A stretch of 64,000 nucleotides of DNA from Palsa-504 sp963844625 (GTDB lineage: Bacteria; Actinomycetota; Actinomycetes; Streptosporangiales; Streptosporangiaceae). The stretch covers positions 1-64,000 of the forward strand of contig CAWJPF010000027.1 of assembly GCA_963844625.1 (NCBI GenBank). The letters are read 5' to 3'. The notes beneath the pieces are model-generated. The model made no database searches and had not been told where the DNA came from. It worked only from the letters and a program-made list of their open reading frames with translations. The stretch's first letter is position 1. Every line of letters begins with the position of its first letter. The position numbers were made by a program, and so were the translations under genes. Of this stretch, positions 42,575 to 53,476 are shown piece by piece.

Positions 42575-43317
42575 GTACCTCCAGGGACCAGATGCTGGCC
42601 CGGATCCGGGCCGCCGCCCGCGTCGATGCCGCCCGCGTCGATGCCGCCCGCGTCGATGCCGCCCGCGTCGATGCCGCCCGCGTCGATGACGGCCCGCCAG
42701 CCGCGGACACCGACGCGGCCTACGCGGCGCTGCCCCGGGAGTACCTGCGCGCCCATCACGACGCCGCGGCGTACGACATCGCGGAACTGTTCGCCGAACG
42801 CGCCGCCGACTACCGCGCCGTCGTCGAGCGGGTGCCCGAGCCGGACCTGGCTCAGGCCGTCGCCCGCGCCCTGGGCGACCGCGCCGCCGCCCGGCCCGGC
42901 CCGATCGTGGTGCCCGAAGGACTGCCCGCCGGATGGCTGGCCGAACTGCCCGCCGCGATCACGCTGGCCCGCGACGAGCCGCCGCTCCCGGCCGCCGAAC
43001 TCGACCGGATGGCCGGGGTCGTCACCGGCTGCGCGGTCGCGATCGCCGAGACCGGCACGATCATCCTGGATCACGGCCCCGGGCAGGGCCGCCGCGCGCT
43101 CACCCTGGTGCCCGACTTCCACCTGGTCATCGTCCGGGCCAGCCAGGTCGCCGCGGACCTGGCCGACGCGTTCGCCCGGCTCGACCCGGCCCGCCCGCAC
43201 ACCCTGATCTCCGGTCCCTCAGCCACCAGCGATATCGAGCTGATCCGTGTCGAGGGCGTGCACGGCCCGCGCATTCTCCATGTGCTCCTCGCCCAGAAAG
43301 CATCAACAGGCGTGTAG
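42571..43317 (+). CDS. lutC: L-lactate utilisation protein LutC (LUD domain)
   Basis: 248 residues. The LUD domain shows GCAVAIAETGTIILDHGPGQ and RRALTLVPDFHLVIV, then TLISGPSATSDIELIRVEGV and HGPRILHVLLA at the end, the conserved nucleotide-like binding fold of LutC/YkgG. ATG 42571 overlaps the lutB stop (ATGA). Residues 14-39 are five copies of ARVDA from a 15-bp tandem repeat, inserted in the N-terminal helix region. It completes the lactate dehydrogenase complex. A strong stem-loop follows the stop directly. Confidence 0.92.
   Translation: MSTSRDQMLARIRAAARVDAARVDAARVDAARVDAARVDDGPPAADTDAAYAALPREYLRAHHDAAAYDIAELFAERAADYRAVVERVPEPDLAQAVARALGDRAAARPGPIVVPEGLPAGWLAELPAAITLARDEPPLPAAELDRMAGVVTGCAVAIAETGTIILDHGPGQGRRALTLVPDFHLVIVRASQVAADLADAFARLDPARPHTLISGPSATSDIELIRVEGVHGPRILHVLLAQKASTGV
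42613..42687 (+). repeat. 15-bp tandem repeat in lutC (five exact units)
   Basis: GCCGCCCGCGTCGAT five times without a mismatch, giving in-frame ARVDA units. Perfect identity between units implies recent expansion by slippage. Confidence 0.85.
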
Positions 43318-43363
43318 TGGTTGTCGCACCCTGCACAGAAGAAGGTGCAGGGTGCGACAACCA
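43318..43363 (+). terminator. Terminator of the lutABC operon
   Basis: Perfect 19-bp inverted repeat (TGGTTGTCGCACCCTGCAC at 43318-43336 and its complement at 43345-43363) with an 8-base purine loop, starting one base after the lutC stop. The next 200 bases before the lon operator hold no gene. Confidence 0.85.
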
Positions 43364-43565
43364 TGCCAAGCCGGGCTGGGGCACGCGGGGTAGGAGGTGC
43401 GGGTAGTGCGGGTGGGCGCCCGACGGTCGGCAGAACGCTCGCGTAGCGGCGGCCGTCGCCGCTCGCGAGGCGGGAATCGGAGCAAGTCAGTAGACTAGGC
43501 TCGGCCGCCCGTCAGGGTGATCGCTGCAGGCGAACATAGGTGGGAATTTGTGGGGGCTCTTCATT

Positions 43566-43586
43566 CTTGAGTGAGTATGACTCAAG
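43566..43586. promoter_or_regulatory. HAIR operator (HspR binding site) upstream of lon
   Basis: CTTGAGT-N7-ACTCAAG, an exact match to the HspR-associated inverted repeat, ending 17 bases before the lon ATG. HspR represses dnaK, clpB and lon in actinomycetes (established for Streptomyces), so lon here is predicted to be HspR-controlled. Confidence 0.92.
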
Positions 43587-43602
43587 TTTTGGAGGCCATC
43601 AT

Positions 43603-46018
<2,416 letters not shown>

Positions 46019-46046
46019 GGCCGTACCCCGGCCTCAGGCGCACGAT

Positions 46047-46078
46047 GGCGGCCACCAGCTGATCAGCTGGTGGCCGCC
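46047..46078. terminator. Bidirectional terminator between lon and the propeller protein
   Basis: A 32-bp perfect palindrome beginning GGCGGCCACCAGCTGA, 28 bases after the lon stop and overlapping the last codons and stop of the opposing gene at 46063. Confidence 0.75.
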
Positions 46079-47745
46079 GTCGTTTTCGGCCGGAACAGCC
46101 GCCGCCGGAGCAGCCAGCCCAGGACGGCCAGCACGACCGTCGCCGCGAGCGCGATCCCGCCGATCGCCCGCGGGGGAAGGGGCGCCCCAGGCGCCTGGTG
46201 GGACTGGCAGAGCGGCGCCCCGCTCGCGGCCGTCGCCGGCCCGGCTCCGGCTCCGGCTCCGGCCGCGGCCGCGGCCGTCGCCGCCCCGGAGCCGGGCGCG
46301 GACAGGGCGACCACGTTCTGCGCGCAGGCGGCGAGCAGCAGACCGTCCGCCACGCTCGGGGTCGGGAAGTGGTTGGCGGGTACGCCGATGGCGACCTGCT
46401 GCCGCACCTGGCCGGTGGCCGGGTCGAGCCCGTAGAGCACCCCGTTCTGCCCGATGGTCCACACCAGGCCCGCGGCGACGATAGGGGGTCCGCCGCCGGT
46501 TCCCGAGCTCCACAGCAGCTGCAGCGCTGGCGGTGAGCTCGTGGCCCGGACCGCGATGATGCCGCTGGTGCAGGGCAGGTAGACGGTCATGCCGACGACG
46601 GCGGAGCCGCCGTCGATGTCGTTGCTGCAGGCCGACCCGATGAGGGCGTGCGACGCGTCGGCCAGGGTGGCTTGCTGGCCGCCGATGCCGCCGAGGTGCG
46701 CGCCGTTGAGCAGGTAGACGATGCGGGATTTCCCGGCCAGCATGACCTGCCCGTCGGGCAGCAGCGCTGGCGCCGTGGACATGTCGAGATCCTGGGAGTT
46801 ATTCGCGGGCCACGTACTCGGCGCGAAGAACTGCAGGAGCCGCAGGGACGACGACAGCTCGAGGACCGAATCGCTGTCGTCGTAGGCGTGCCTGGCCGAG
46901 TAGACCGAGCCGTTCCCTGTGCTGACCCAGATGTCGCCGCGGCCGTCGATGACCGGGGCGGCGCCGCCCATCCAGACGGCCCCCTGCGACTCGCCTGGCG
47001 CGGCGTCGACGGTGAAGTACCTCGGCGTCCCGCCGGCTTCCGGCACGGCCACGACCCGGCCGCGGTAGCTCGCGCAGTCACCGTAGTTGCCGCCCATGCC
47101 GAACACCACCTGACCTGCGTCCAGCGTCAGCCCGGTGCGCTGCAGCAGGGCCGCGGGTACCGCCCCGGGCGGGTCCACGTCCTGGCTCATTTCGATGTGA
47201 CCGGACGCGGTGCTGAGGCCGACCAGCGTGTGCGCCGGTTTCCCGGCGGTGAGTTCGTCGGCGATCACGAAGATCTCATTCCGTGACCGGTCGATGACTG
47301 GCGTGCCGGTGATGCCCACGGTGGGCATGATGTCCCCGCAGGGCAGCGATCCAGCGGGTACCGGAGCGCCCAGATGGGCCGACCAGGTCACCGCGCCGGT
47401 GGCCGCCGACAGCGCGTAGACGGTGTCGTTCTCCGTGGCCACGAACACGTGACCCGCGTAGACCAGGGGCTCGCCGTAGATCTGGCCGTCGACGGCGGGC
47501 GAAGTCCACACATGGGTGGCGGTGTCGACCGCGCTCACCGGCGGCGCGGCACCGTCGCCGGCCAGGTCATCGTGGTACACCGTCCACGAACTCGGGCTGA
47601 CGGGGCCGCCGGCGGGCGGCGACACAGTAGACGCGTGGGCGGGAACGCCCCCGGATCCGCACGTGACCGAGGCCACGCTGAGCAGTACGGCGGCCGTCCC
47701 GAGTCCGGCGGCCCTCGCAATGGGCAAACGACGACGGCGCTGCAT
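46063..47745 (-). CDS. Secreted PQQ-like beta-propeller protein with C-terminal membrane anchor
   Basis: About 560 residues. An Arg-rich start (MQRRRRLPIARAAGLG) and hydrophobic stretch form a signal peptide. The propeller repeats read VFVATENDTVYALSAATGAV, DIWVSTGNGSVYSARHAYDD and GQNGVLYGLDPATGQVRQQV. An Ala/Gly-rich linker then leads to one TM helix and basic stop-transfer (LAATVVLAVLGWLLRRRLFR). It is therefore exported and anchored at its C-terminus, facing outside. Ligand unknown. The frame extends to GTG 47823, but ATG 47745 gives a proper signal peptide. Distantly similar in architecture to the lipoprotein at 26 kb. Confidence 0.8.
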   Translation of the reverse strand: MQRRRRLPIARAAGLGTAAVLLSVASVTCGSGGVPAHASTVSPPAGGPVSPSSWTVYHDDLAGDGAAPPVSAVDTATHVWTSPAVDGQIYGEPLVYAGHVFVATENDTVYALSAATGAVTWSAHLGAPVPAGSLPCGDIMPTVGITGTPVIDRSRNEIFVIADELTAGKPAHTLVGLSTASGHIEMSQDVDPPGAVPAALLQRTGLTLDAGQVVFGMGGNYGDCASYRGRVVAVPEAGGTPRYFTVDAAPGESQGAVWMGGAAPVIDGRGDIWVSTGNGSVYSARHAYDDSDSVLELSSSLRLLQFFAPSTWPANNSQDLDMSTAPALLPDGQVMLAGKSRIVYLLNGAHLGGIGGQQATLADASHALIGSACSNDIDGGSAVVGMTVYLPCTSGIIAVRATSSPPALQLLWSSGTGGGPPIVAAGLVWTIGQNGVLYGLDPATGQVRQQVAIGVPANHFPTPSVADGLLLAACAQNVVALSAPGSGAATAAAAAGAGAGAGPATAASGAPLCQSHQAPGAPLPPRAIGGIALAATVVLAVLGWLLRRRLFRPKTTAATS

Positions 47746-47835
47746 AAGGCTGTTCCCATCGTCAGAACCAGCGACGCTGATGGTTCCGGCTGAGCGACCT
47801 GCCCCACCCGGTCCCGCGTTCACGGTATCGGGGCG

Positions 47836-49101
47836 TCATCCCCCGCCGGGCTCACCCGGATCTTCGTCGGACCCGGTGAGCGCGGGAAAGACATCGGTCG
47901 CGGCCAGGTCCCACAGCGAGCTGAACCCGGGGGCGGGCGCCGCAGGCGCCGCGTAATCACCCGGAACCGGCGCGGCGGCGAAATCCAGGCCCCGCTGGGT
48001 GGCGGCCGGCTGACTCGGGAAGGCCGGCTGACTCGGGGCGGCTGGGGCCGGGAAGCCGGGCAACTCGGCGAAGTCCGGGATGGTGGCCGGCCCGTCGGGG
48101 TCTGCGACGGCGGGCCGCGTCGCCATGTCGCCCGGCACCCGGAGGCCCGGGCCATTCCGCGGCGAGAACAACCTGGTCGGGGCCATCGGGAGCGGGACCG
48201 AGCCGATCGTGCGCTCGGGTTCGGGGGCGGGCGCCCAGGGCGGTGCCCCCGGACCGGAAGCCCTGGCCCGCCTGGTGGCCGAGGCGGCCTTCGGTACCGG
48301 GGTCATGGCCGGACCGAACGACCGAGGCGAGGAAGTCGCGATCTCGCCCAAGCTGCCCCCCTGCCAGCCTCCAGGCGCCGGCCACCCGCCCGCGGCAGGC
48401 GCAGCGGGCGCAGCGGGCACGACAGGCGGGACCATCTGGGGCCGGACCGCCGGGCCGGGACTGACCGCCGCGCCAGGGCCGGCCGCCGGGCTGGAGCCGT
48501 CCGTAAAGCTGGAGCCGCCCGTAAAGCTCGGGTTGACCGCACGGCCGGGGCCGGCCGCGTGGCTGGGCTTGACCGCTTCCGGGGCGGCCTGCCGGGCTGG
48601 CCCGGGCACGCCGTCGGGTCTGCGGTGCGTGTGCGATCCCCGGGACCTGGCCCGGGCGGGATCGGCCGCCGCCCGCCTGCGCCGGGAGGTCATGACGAGC
48701 AGCAGCACGACGAGCAGCAAGATGAGCACGCCCAGGACGGCCACGACGTCGCGGACCAGCGACCCGGCCAGCGTGCTGGCGCCGGCCCGGTCCGCAGCCG
48801 CCGGGCGGGCCCGCCCGGCTGGGCTGATGACGGCGGTCAGGTCGACGGTGCGGGCCGCGTCCACGGCGCCGCGCCCGGTCCCCGGGGCCGCCGCGGGGGT
48901 CCCCGGGGCCGCCGCGCTCGGCCGGGCCTGGGGCACGTGCAAGTCCGCCAGCCGCCACTCCTGGGCGCGGACAGCGCTAGGCGCCGCCACGCCGGTAGCA
49001 CCGAGGGCAGGCGTGGTCCCGGGGACCGCGGTAACGGCGATTACCGCAGCTAGTCCTGAGGCCAACGGCACCAGGGTGCTGCGGAGCGATCGATGTGACA
49101 C
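47836..49101 (-). CDS. Hypothetical exported membrane protein, Pro/Ala-rich
   Basis: 421 residues that I do not recognise. N-terminal signal sequence (LVPLASGLAAVIAVTAVPG), a short external region, one strong TM helix (DVVAVLGVLILLLVVLLLVM, about residues 115-135) with RRRR stop-transfer, then a long low-complexity Pro/Ala/Gly cytoplasmic domain. That domain has a few patterned pieces (GFSSLWDLAATDVFPALTG at the C-terminus). GTG 49101. It lies upstream of the propeller protein on the same strand with 90 bases between, so both may form one unit. Confidence 0.65.
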   Translation of the reverse strand: MSHRSLRSTLVPLASGLAAVIAVTAVPGTTPALGATGVAAPSAVRAQEWRLADLHVPQARPSAAAPGTPAAAPGTGRGAVDAARTVDLTAVISPAGRARPAAADRAGASTLAGSLVRDVVAVLGVLILLLVVLLLVMTSRRRRAAADPARARSRGSHTHRRPDGVPGPARQAAPEAVKPSHAAGPGRAVNPSFTGGSSFTDGSSPAAGPGAAVSPGPAVRPQMVPPVVPAAPAAPAAGGWPAPGGWQGGSLGEIATSSPRSFGPAMTPVPKAASATRRARASGPGAPPWAPAPEPERTIGSVPLPMAPTRLFSPRNGPGLRVPGDMATRPAVADPDGPATIPDFAELPGFPAPAAPSQPAFPSQPAATQRGLDFAAAPVPGDYAAPAAPAPGFSSLWDLAATDVFPALTGSDEDPGEPGGG

Positions 49102-49382
49102 TTGAGCAGTTTTCCTCCGAGGCGGCCGGGCCGAGCTGGCCTGCGGCCGTGATGTTCCCCCGGCCTATGCCATCGTGCCACGCGCCCGGCCGGCGTGGAA
49201 TGCGCCTGAGTCGAATAGTTATGGATCGGCGAATAGTTAGGCACCGCTAGCTATGGCACGCGGTGACGAAGCCGTCGTCGAGCCCGTAGTCGGTGCGGAA
49301 GCTGAGGTAACGAAAACGGGTCACGAACGGTGAGCGTATGTCGGGTACGGTCAGCAATAACCGGGTCAGGGAGGAGGCGCGC
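49102..49382. other. Divergent promoter region
   Basis: About 280 bases between oppositely transcribed genes. It contains a direct repeat CGAATAGTTA (49214-49223 and 49230-49239) in an AT-richer patch. No gene is supportable; the minus-strand frames here are short and non-conserved. Confidence 0.4.
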
Positions 49383-49628
49383 ATGACCGAGCTGTCCGAG
49401 CGGGACATGCGGATCCTGGCGTTCGAGCGCCGCGGCTGGCGCTCGCCCGGAGTGAAGGAGCAGGCCATCGCGGAGGTGCTCGACATGCCGGCCACCCGGT
49501 ACTACCAGCTGCTGAACGAGCTGATCGACCGCCCGGAGGCGCTCGCGTTCGACCCGGTGCTGGTCAAGCGGCTGAGGGCGCAGCGGGCCCGGCGCCAGCG
49601 GATGCGCTCGCCGCGGCGGTCCGGGTGA
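49383..49628 (+). CDS. DUF3263 family protein
   Basis: An 81-residue actinobacterial protein: LSERDMRILAFERRGWRSPG, then KEQAIAEVLDMPATRYYQLL and NELIDRPEALAFDPVLVKRL, an HTH-like small domain with a basic C-terminal tail. Members are widespread in actinomycetes without known function; a DNA-binding role is plausible from the helical pattern. ATG 49383 has AGGAGG upstream. Its stop overlaps the otsB GTG (GTGA), so it is probably co-translated with otsB. Confidence 0.88.
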   Translation: MTELSERDMRILAFERRGWRSPGVKEQAIAEVLDMPATRYYQLLNELIDRPEALAFDPVLVKRLRAQRARRQRMRSPRRSG

Positions 49629-50449
49629 CGCCGGCGACGCCCGAGGGCCAGGCCGGCCTCGACGCGCTGCTCGCGGCCCCGCAGGACGCGCTCGTCGCCG
49701 CCGACTTCGACGGCACGCTGTCGCCGATCGTGGATCGCCCGGACCAGGCCCGCGCCCACCCCGGCGCCGTCCCCGCCCTGACCGCCATGGCCGCGGCCGT
49801 CGGCACGGTCGCGGTCATCACCGGCCGGCCCCCGGCGGACGCGGTGCGCCTGGGTGGCCTGCAGGCCGTGCCCGGCCTCATCGTGCTCGGCCATTATGGC
49901 TGGCAGCGCTGGCAGGACGGCCGGCTCACCGCCCCCGCTTCGCCGCCCGCGGTCGAGGCCGCCCGGATCGCGCTGCCCGGCCTGCTCGCCGAGGCGGGCG
50001 CGCCGGACGGCACCTGGATCGAGGACAAGACGCACGCGCTGGCCGTGCACACCCGCCGCGCGGCCGATCCGGACGCCGCGCTGCGCCGGCTCAGCGGTCC
50101 GCTCGGCGCGCTGGCCGGGCTGGGCCTGGCCGCGGAGCCCGGCCGGTTCGTCATCGAGTTGCGCCCGCCCGGCGTCGACAAGGGCACCGCGCTGACCGGC
50201 CTGGTCCGGGAGCGGGCGGCCCGTTCGGTCCTGTTCTGCGGCGATGACCTCGGTGACCTGCCGGCCTTCGCCGCCGTCCGGGCGCTGCGCGCGGACGGCA
50301 TCCCCGGCTGCGCGGTGGCCAGCGCCAGCCCCGAATCGCCGCAGGTCGCGGCAACGGCTGACCTGGTGGTAGACGGCCCGCAAGGCGTCGTGGCCCTGCT
50401 GGCCGCGCTCGCGGCTGAGCTCGGGCGCGCAGGACGGTCCGTTCCGTAA
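49625..50449 (+). CDS. otsB: Trehalose-6-phosphate phosphatase
   Basis: A 274-residue HAD-family phosphatase that converts trehalose-6-phosphate to trehalose. Catalytic motif I is VAADFDGTLSPI (nucleophile Asp near residue 29), motif II TVAVITGRPPADAVRL, the cap has GHYGWQRW and TWIEDKTHALAVH, and motif III/IV is LRPPGVDKGTALTGLV with SVLFCGDDLGDLPAFA. Trehalose serves as osmoprotectant and cell-envelope sugar. GTG 49625 overlaps the DUF3263 stop. The synthase gene otsA converges from the other side. Confidence 0.93.
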   Translation: MTPATPEGQAGLDALLAAPQDALVAADFDGTLSPIVDRPDQARAHPGAVPALTAMAAAVGTVAVITGRPPADAVRLGGLQAVPGLIVLGHYGWQRWQDGRLTAPASPPAVEAARIALPGLLAEAGAPDGTWIEDKTHALAVHTRRAADPDAALRRLSGPLGALAGLGLAAEPGRFVIELRPPGVDKGTALTGLVRERAARSVLFCGDDLGDLPAFAAVRALRADGIPGCAVASASPESPQVAATADLVVDGPQGVVALLAALAAELGRAGRSVP

Positions 50450-50498
50450 AAAATCTTTTTGGGCCGAACGGTCCTACCTGCCTGCCCATAGACCCTTG

Positions 50499-51960
50499 CT
50501 ACGCTCCCAGCGAAGCGAGCTGGTCGCCCAGCCAGCGCGCCGGGCAGGCCGCCTCGGCGGCGGCCGCGAGCCTGGCGCTGCGGCGCTGCCGCTCGGCCTC
50601 GGGCATGCTCAGTGCCTGGTGCAGCGCGTCCGCGGTCTCGCTGATGTCGTAGGGGTTGACCAGCAGCGCGTCGGCGGCCAGGATCGCGGCGGCGCCCGCC
50701 TCCTGGGACAGGACCAGCGCGCAGCCGCGTTCGGACAGCACCGGGCCCTCCTGCGCGACCAGGTTCATGCCGTCCCGCAGCGGGTTCACCACCAGCACGT
50801 CGGCGACCGCGCAGGCCGCCAGCGACCGGGGATAGTCGTCCTTGACCTCGAGGATCAGCGGGTTCCACTCCGCCGTGCCGAACTCCGTGGCGATCTCCGC
50901 CGCGAGCCGCTCCACCCGGTCGGTGTAGGCGCGGTACTCGGGCAGCGCCGACCGGGACGGGTAGGCGAAGGCCAGGTGCACGACGCGGCCCCGCCACTGC
51001 GGCCGGGTGGCCAGCAGTTCGCGGTAGGCGGCCAGGCCGCGCAGGATGTTCTTGGACAGCTCGGTCCGGTCCACCCGGACGATCAGCTGCCTGCCCCCGG
51101 CGGCCTGGCCGAGCGCGCCGACGTGGGCCCGTACGTCCTGCTCGCGCGCCCGGGCGCGCAGCGCGGGCGCGTCCACGCCGAGCGGGTGCACGGCCACCTC
51201 GGTCACGTGCCCCCGGTAGCGGACCCGCCCGACCGCGCCGTTGCCGTCGCCCGTCCGGTCCACCTCAGCGCCGAGGATCACCTCGCAGCAATCCAGGAAC
51301 GCCGCGGCCCATCGCCGGGCGTGAAAGCCGGCCTGGTCCGCGCCGAGAATGCCGTCAAGCAGCGCCCGGCCCACCTGGTCGGGCAGCAGCCGGTAGTAGT
51401 CGGGCGGCGCCCACGGGCGTGTGATGGAAGTGCCCGATGCCGGTGTCGCGGGCGGCCTCGCCGAGCCGGTCCCGCAGCAGCCGCGGGGCCAGGCTGAGGT
51501 GATAGTCCTGGATCAGGACCCGCACGCCGGCTCGCGCTTCGGCGGCCAGGGCATCGGCGAAAGCCTCGTTGTAGGCCTGGTAGCACGCCCAGTCGCCCTG
51601 GAACGGGCGGCCGAACTTCGGCTGGGTCGGCGTGTCGAACAGCAGGTGGTGCAGGAACCACAGGATCGAGTTGGCCACGTTGTTGTACGCGCGGTCGAAG
51701 ACCTCGGGCGCGATGTCGAGCATCCGCACCGGCACGCCGTCCTGGTCCTGGGTCCCCGGCCGGCGCGCGGCCGCGCGGTCCGCGTCGCTGAGCGCGGCGC
51801 AGATCCAGGTCACGTCGGCCTCGGGCGCGACGGCTGCCAGCCCCGAGATCACCCCGGCGATCATGCCGCCGCCGCCGCGCTTCCCGGTCAGCGAGCCGTC
51901 GGCGCCGAACTGGTAGGAAACCGGACCGCGGTTGGACGCCACCAGCACGCGTTGCTTCAT
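50499..51960 (-). pseudogene. otsA: Trehalose-6-phosphate synthase, apparent +1 frameshift
   Basis: ATG 51960 begins a GT20 synthase (VLVASNRGPVSYQF, SLTGKRGGGGMIAGVISGLA). The frame is lost after IGHFHHTP near 51415, and the next frame continues WAPPDYYRLLPDQVGRALLD through the UDP-glucose domain (RVDRTELSKNILRGLAAYRE; VVNPLRDGMNLVAQEGPVLS) to 50499. One extra base in the GGG at 51415-51417 (plus strand) accounts for the shift. Corrected length is about 486 residues, as expected. It makes trehalose-6-phosphate from UDP-glucose and glucose-6-phosphate. All substrate residues survive on both sides, so error is the better explanation. Confidence 0.88.
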
Positions 51961-52066
51961 ACCGAGGCAGGCTACCGGGAGGTAGGAGGAGTCATGGCCA
52001 CATCCCCATGCTGACCGGTTAGTGCGTCTGAGGTACGCTTATCCCGTTTGAACACAACTGAATAAC

Positions 52067-52206
52067 GCTCATCCAGAGGGGTGGAGGGATCGGCCCTGCG
52101 AAGCCCCGGCAACCTAGCGCGCAAGCATGCCCGTCGTAAATGGCGAGGCGCGTGACATGGTGCCAACTCCGGCCCGCGGTCAGGGTGACCGCTGGGAAAG
52201 ATGGGA
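52067..52206 (+). ncRNA. SAM-I (S-box) riboswitch upstream of thrC
   Basis: The conserved S-box core is present in order: CTCATCCAGAG, GGTGGAGGGATCGGCCC, GAAGCCCCGGCAACC, later GTGCCAACTCC and GCTGGGAAAGATGGGAA. P1 pairs CTCATC (52068-52073) with GATGGG (52200-52205). The thrC Shine-Dalgarno GGGAAGGGAA overlaps the 3' strand of P1, so SAM binding would hide the ribosome site (translational control, inferred). Threonine and methionine share the homoserine branch, which makes the target logical. Confidence 0.9.
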
Positions 52207-52222
52207 AGGGAATTCCTCGCCG

Positions 52223-53476
52223 GTGACCACAGAAACGACACGCACATCTTCTTCCGGCTTCGGTTATGCCACCGGATTGTCCTGCCGCGAGTGCGGCCGC
52301 ACCTACCCGCTCGGCCCGCACTACGCCTGCGAGGAGTGCTTCGGGCCGCTGGAGGTCGGCTACGACTACCCGGCGCTGACCCGGGCGGACATCGAGGCCG
52401 GCCCGCCGAACATGTGGCGGTACGCGCCGCTGCTGCCGGTGCCGGCCGACATCGCGGCCCGGCCGACGACCGAGCCCGGCTACACCAGGCTGATCCGCGC
52501 CGACAACCTCGCGCACGCGCTCGGCATGCGCCGGCTGTGGATCAAGGACGACCGCGGCAACCCGACCCACTCGTTCAAGGACCGGGTGGTCGCGGTGGCG
52601 CTGGCCGCCGCCACCGAGATGGGCTTCAAGGTGCTGGCCTGCCCGTCGACCGGCAACCTGGCCAACGCGGTCGCCGCGGCCGCGGCGCGGGCCGGCATCC
52701 GCTCGGTGGTGCTCGTGCCCGCCGACCTCGAGCTGCAGAAGATCATCACGACCGCGGTCTACGGCGGCACGTTCGTCACCGTGGACGGTACTTACGACGA
52801 CGTGAACCGGCTCGCCTCCGAGCTGGCGGGCGAGCACCTGGACTGGGCGTTCGTCAACGTGAACGTGCGGCCCTACTACGCCGAGGGATCCAAGACGCTC
52901 GGCTTCGAGATCGCCGAGCAGCTCGGCTGGCGGCTGCCCGAGCAGGTGGTGGTGCCGATCGCCTCCGGCGCGCAGCTGGTGAAGGTGGACAAGGGCTTCA
53001 GCGAACTCGTTTCGCTCGGCCTGGTCGAGGCGGCTCCCTGGCGGGTGTTCGGCGCCCAGGCGACGGGATGCTCGCCGGTGTCCGCGGCCTTCGCCGCCGG
53101 GTACGACGTGGTTCGCCCGGTGCGGCCGGACACCATCGCCAAGTCGCTGGCCATCGGCAACCCGGCCGACGGGCCGTACGTGCTTGACGTGGTGCGGCGC
53201 ACCGGCGGTTCGATCGCCGACGTCAGCGACGAGGAGGTCGTCGACTCCATCCGGCTGCTGGCCGGCTGCGAGGGCATCTTCGGCGAGACCGCGGGCGGCG
53301 TCACCCTGGGCGTGCTGCGCAAGCTGCTCGCCGCCGGGCAGCTCGACCCCGAGGCGGAGACCGTGATCATCAACTCGGGCGACGGGCTGAAGACCCTCGA
53401 CGCGGTCGTCCCGGCGATGGACCTGCCCGTCCCGATCAGGCCGACCCTCGAGGCGTTCCAGGAGGCAGTGCTGTGA
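52223..53476 (+). CDS. thrC: Threonine synthase
   Basis: A 417-residue PLP enzyme converting O-phosphohomoserine to threonine. The PLP Lys is in NPTHSFKDRVVAVALAA, the phosphate-binding loop is PSTGNLANAVAAAAA, and GYATGLSCRECGRTYPLGPH plus CEECFG form an N-terminal zinc-ribbon-like element seen in actinobacterial members. GTG 52223 is chosen: the longer frame to 52127 would lie inside the riboswitch. The stop overlaps the GTG of the sulfur-carrier gene. Confidence 0.94.
   Translation: MTTETTRTSSSGFGYATGLSCRECGRTYPLGPHYACEECFGPLEVGYDYPALTRADIEAGPPNMWRYAPLLPVPADIAARPTTEPGYTRLIRADNLAHALGMRRLWIKDDRGNPTHSFKDRVVAVALAAATEMGFKVLACPSTGNLANAVAAAAARAGIRSVVLVPADLELQKIITTAVYGGTFVTVDGTYDDVNRLASELAGEHLDWAFVNVNVRPYYAEGSKTLGFEIAEQLGWRLPEQVVVPIASGAQLVKVDKGFSELVSLGLVEAAPWRVFGAQATGCSPVSAAFAAGYDVVRPVRPDTIAKSLAIGNPADGPYVLDVVRRTGGSIADVSDEEVVDSIRLLAGCEGIFGETAGGVTLGVLRKLLAAGQLDPEAETVIINSGDGLKTLDAVVPAMDLPVPIRPTLEAFQEAVL

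Noticed and set aside
42613..42687. Repeats in lutC as a CRISPR array
   Set aside because: Units are contiguous 15-mers without spacers and lie in frame inside a coding sequence.
51960..52066. A T-box leader before thrC
   Set aside because: The conserved S-box core (GGTGGAGGGA...GAAGCC...CGGCAACC) is present and no T-box sequence is seen; it is a SAM-I riboswitch.
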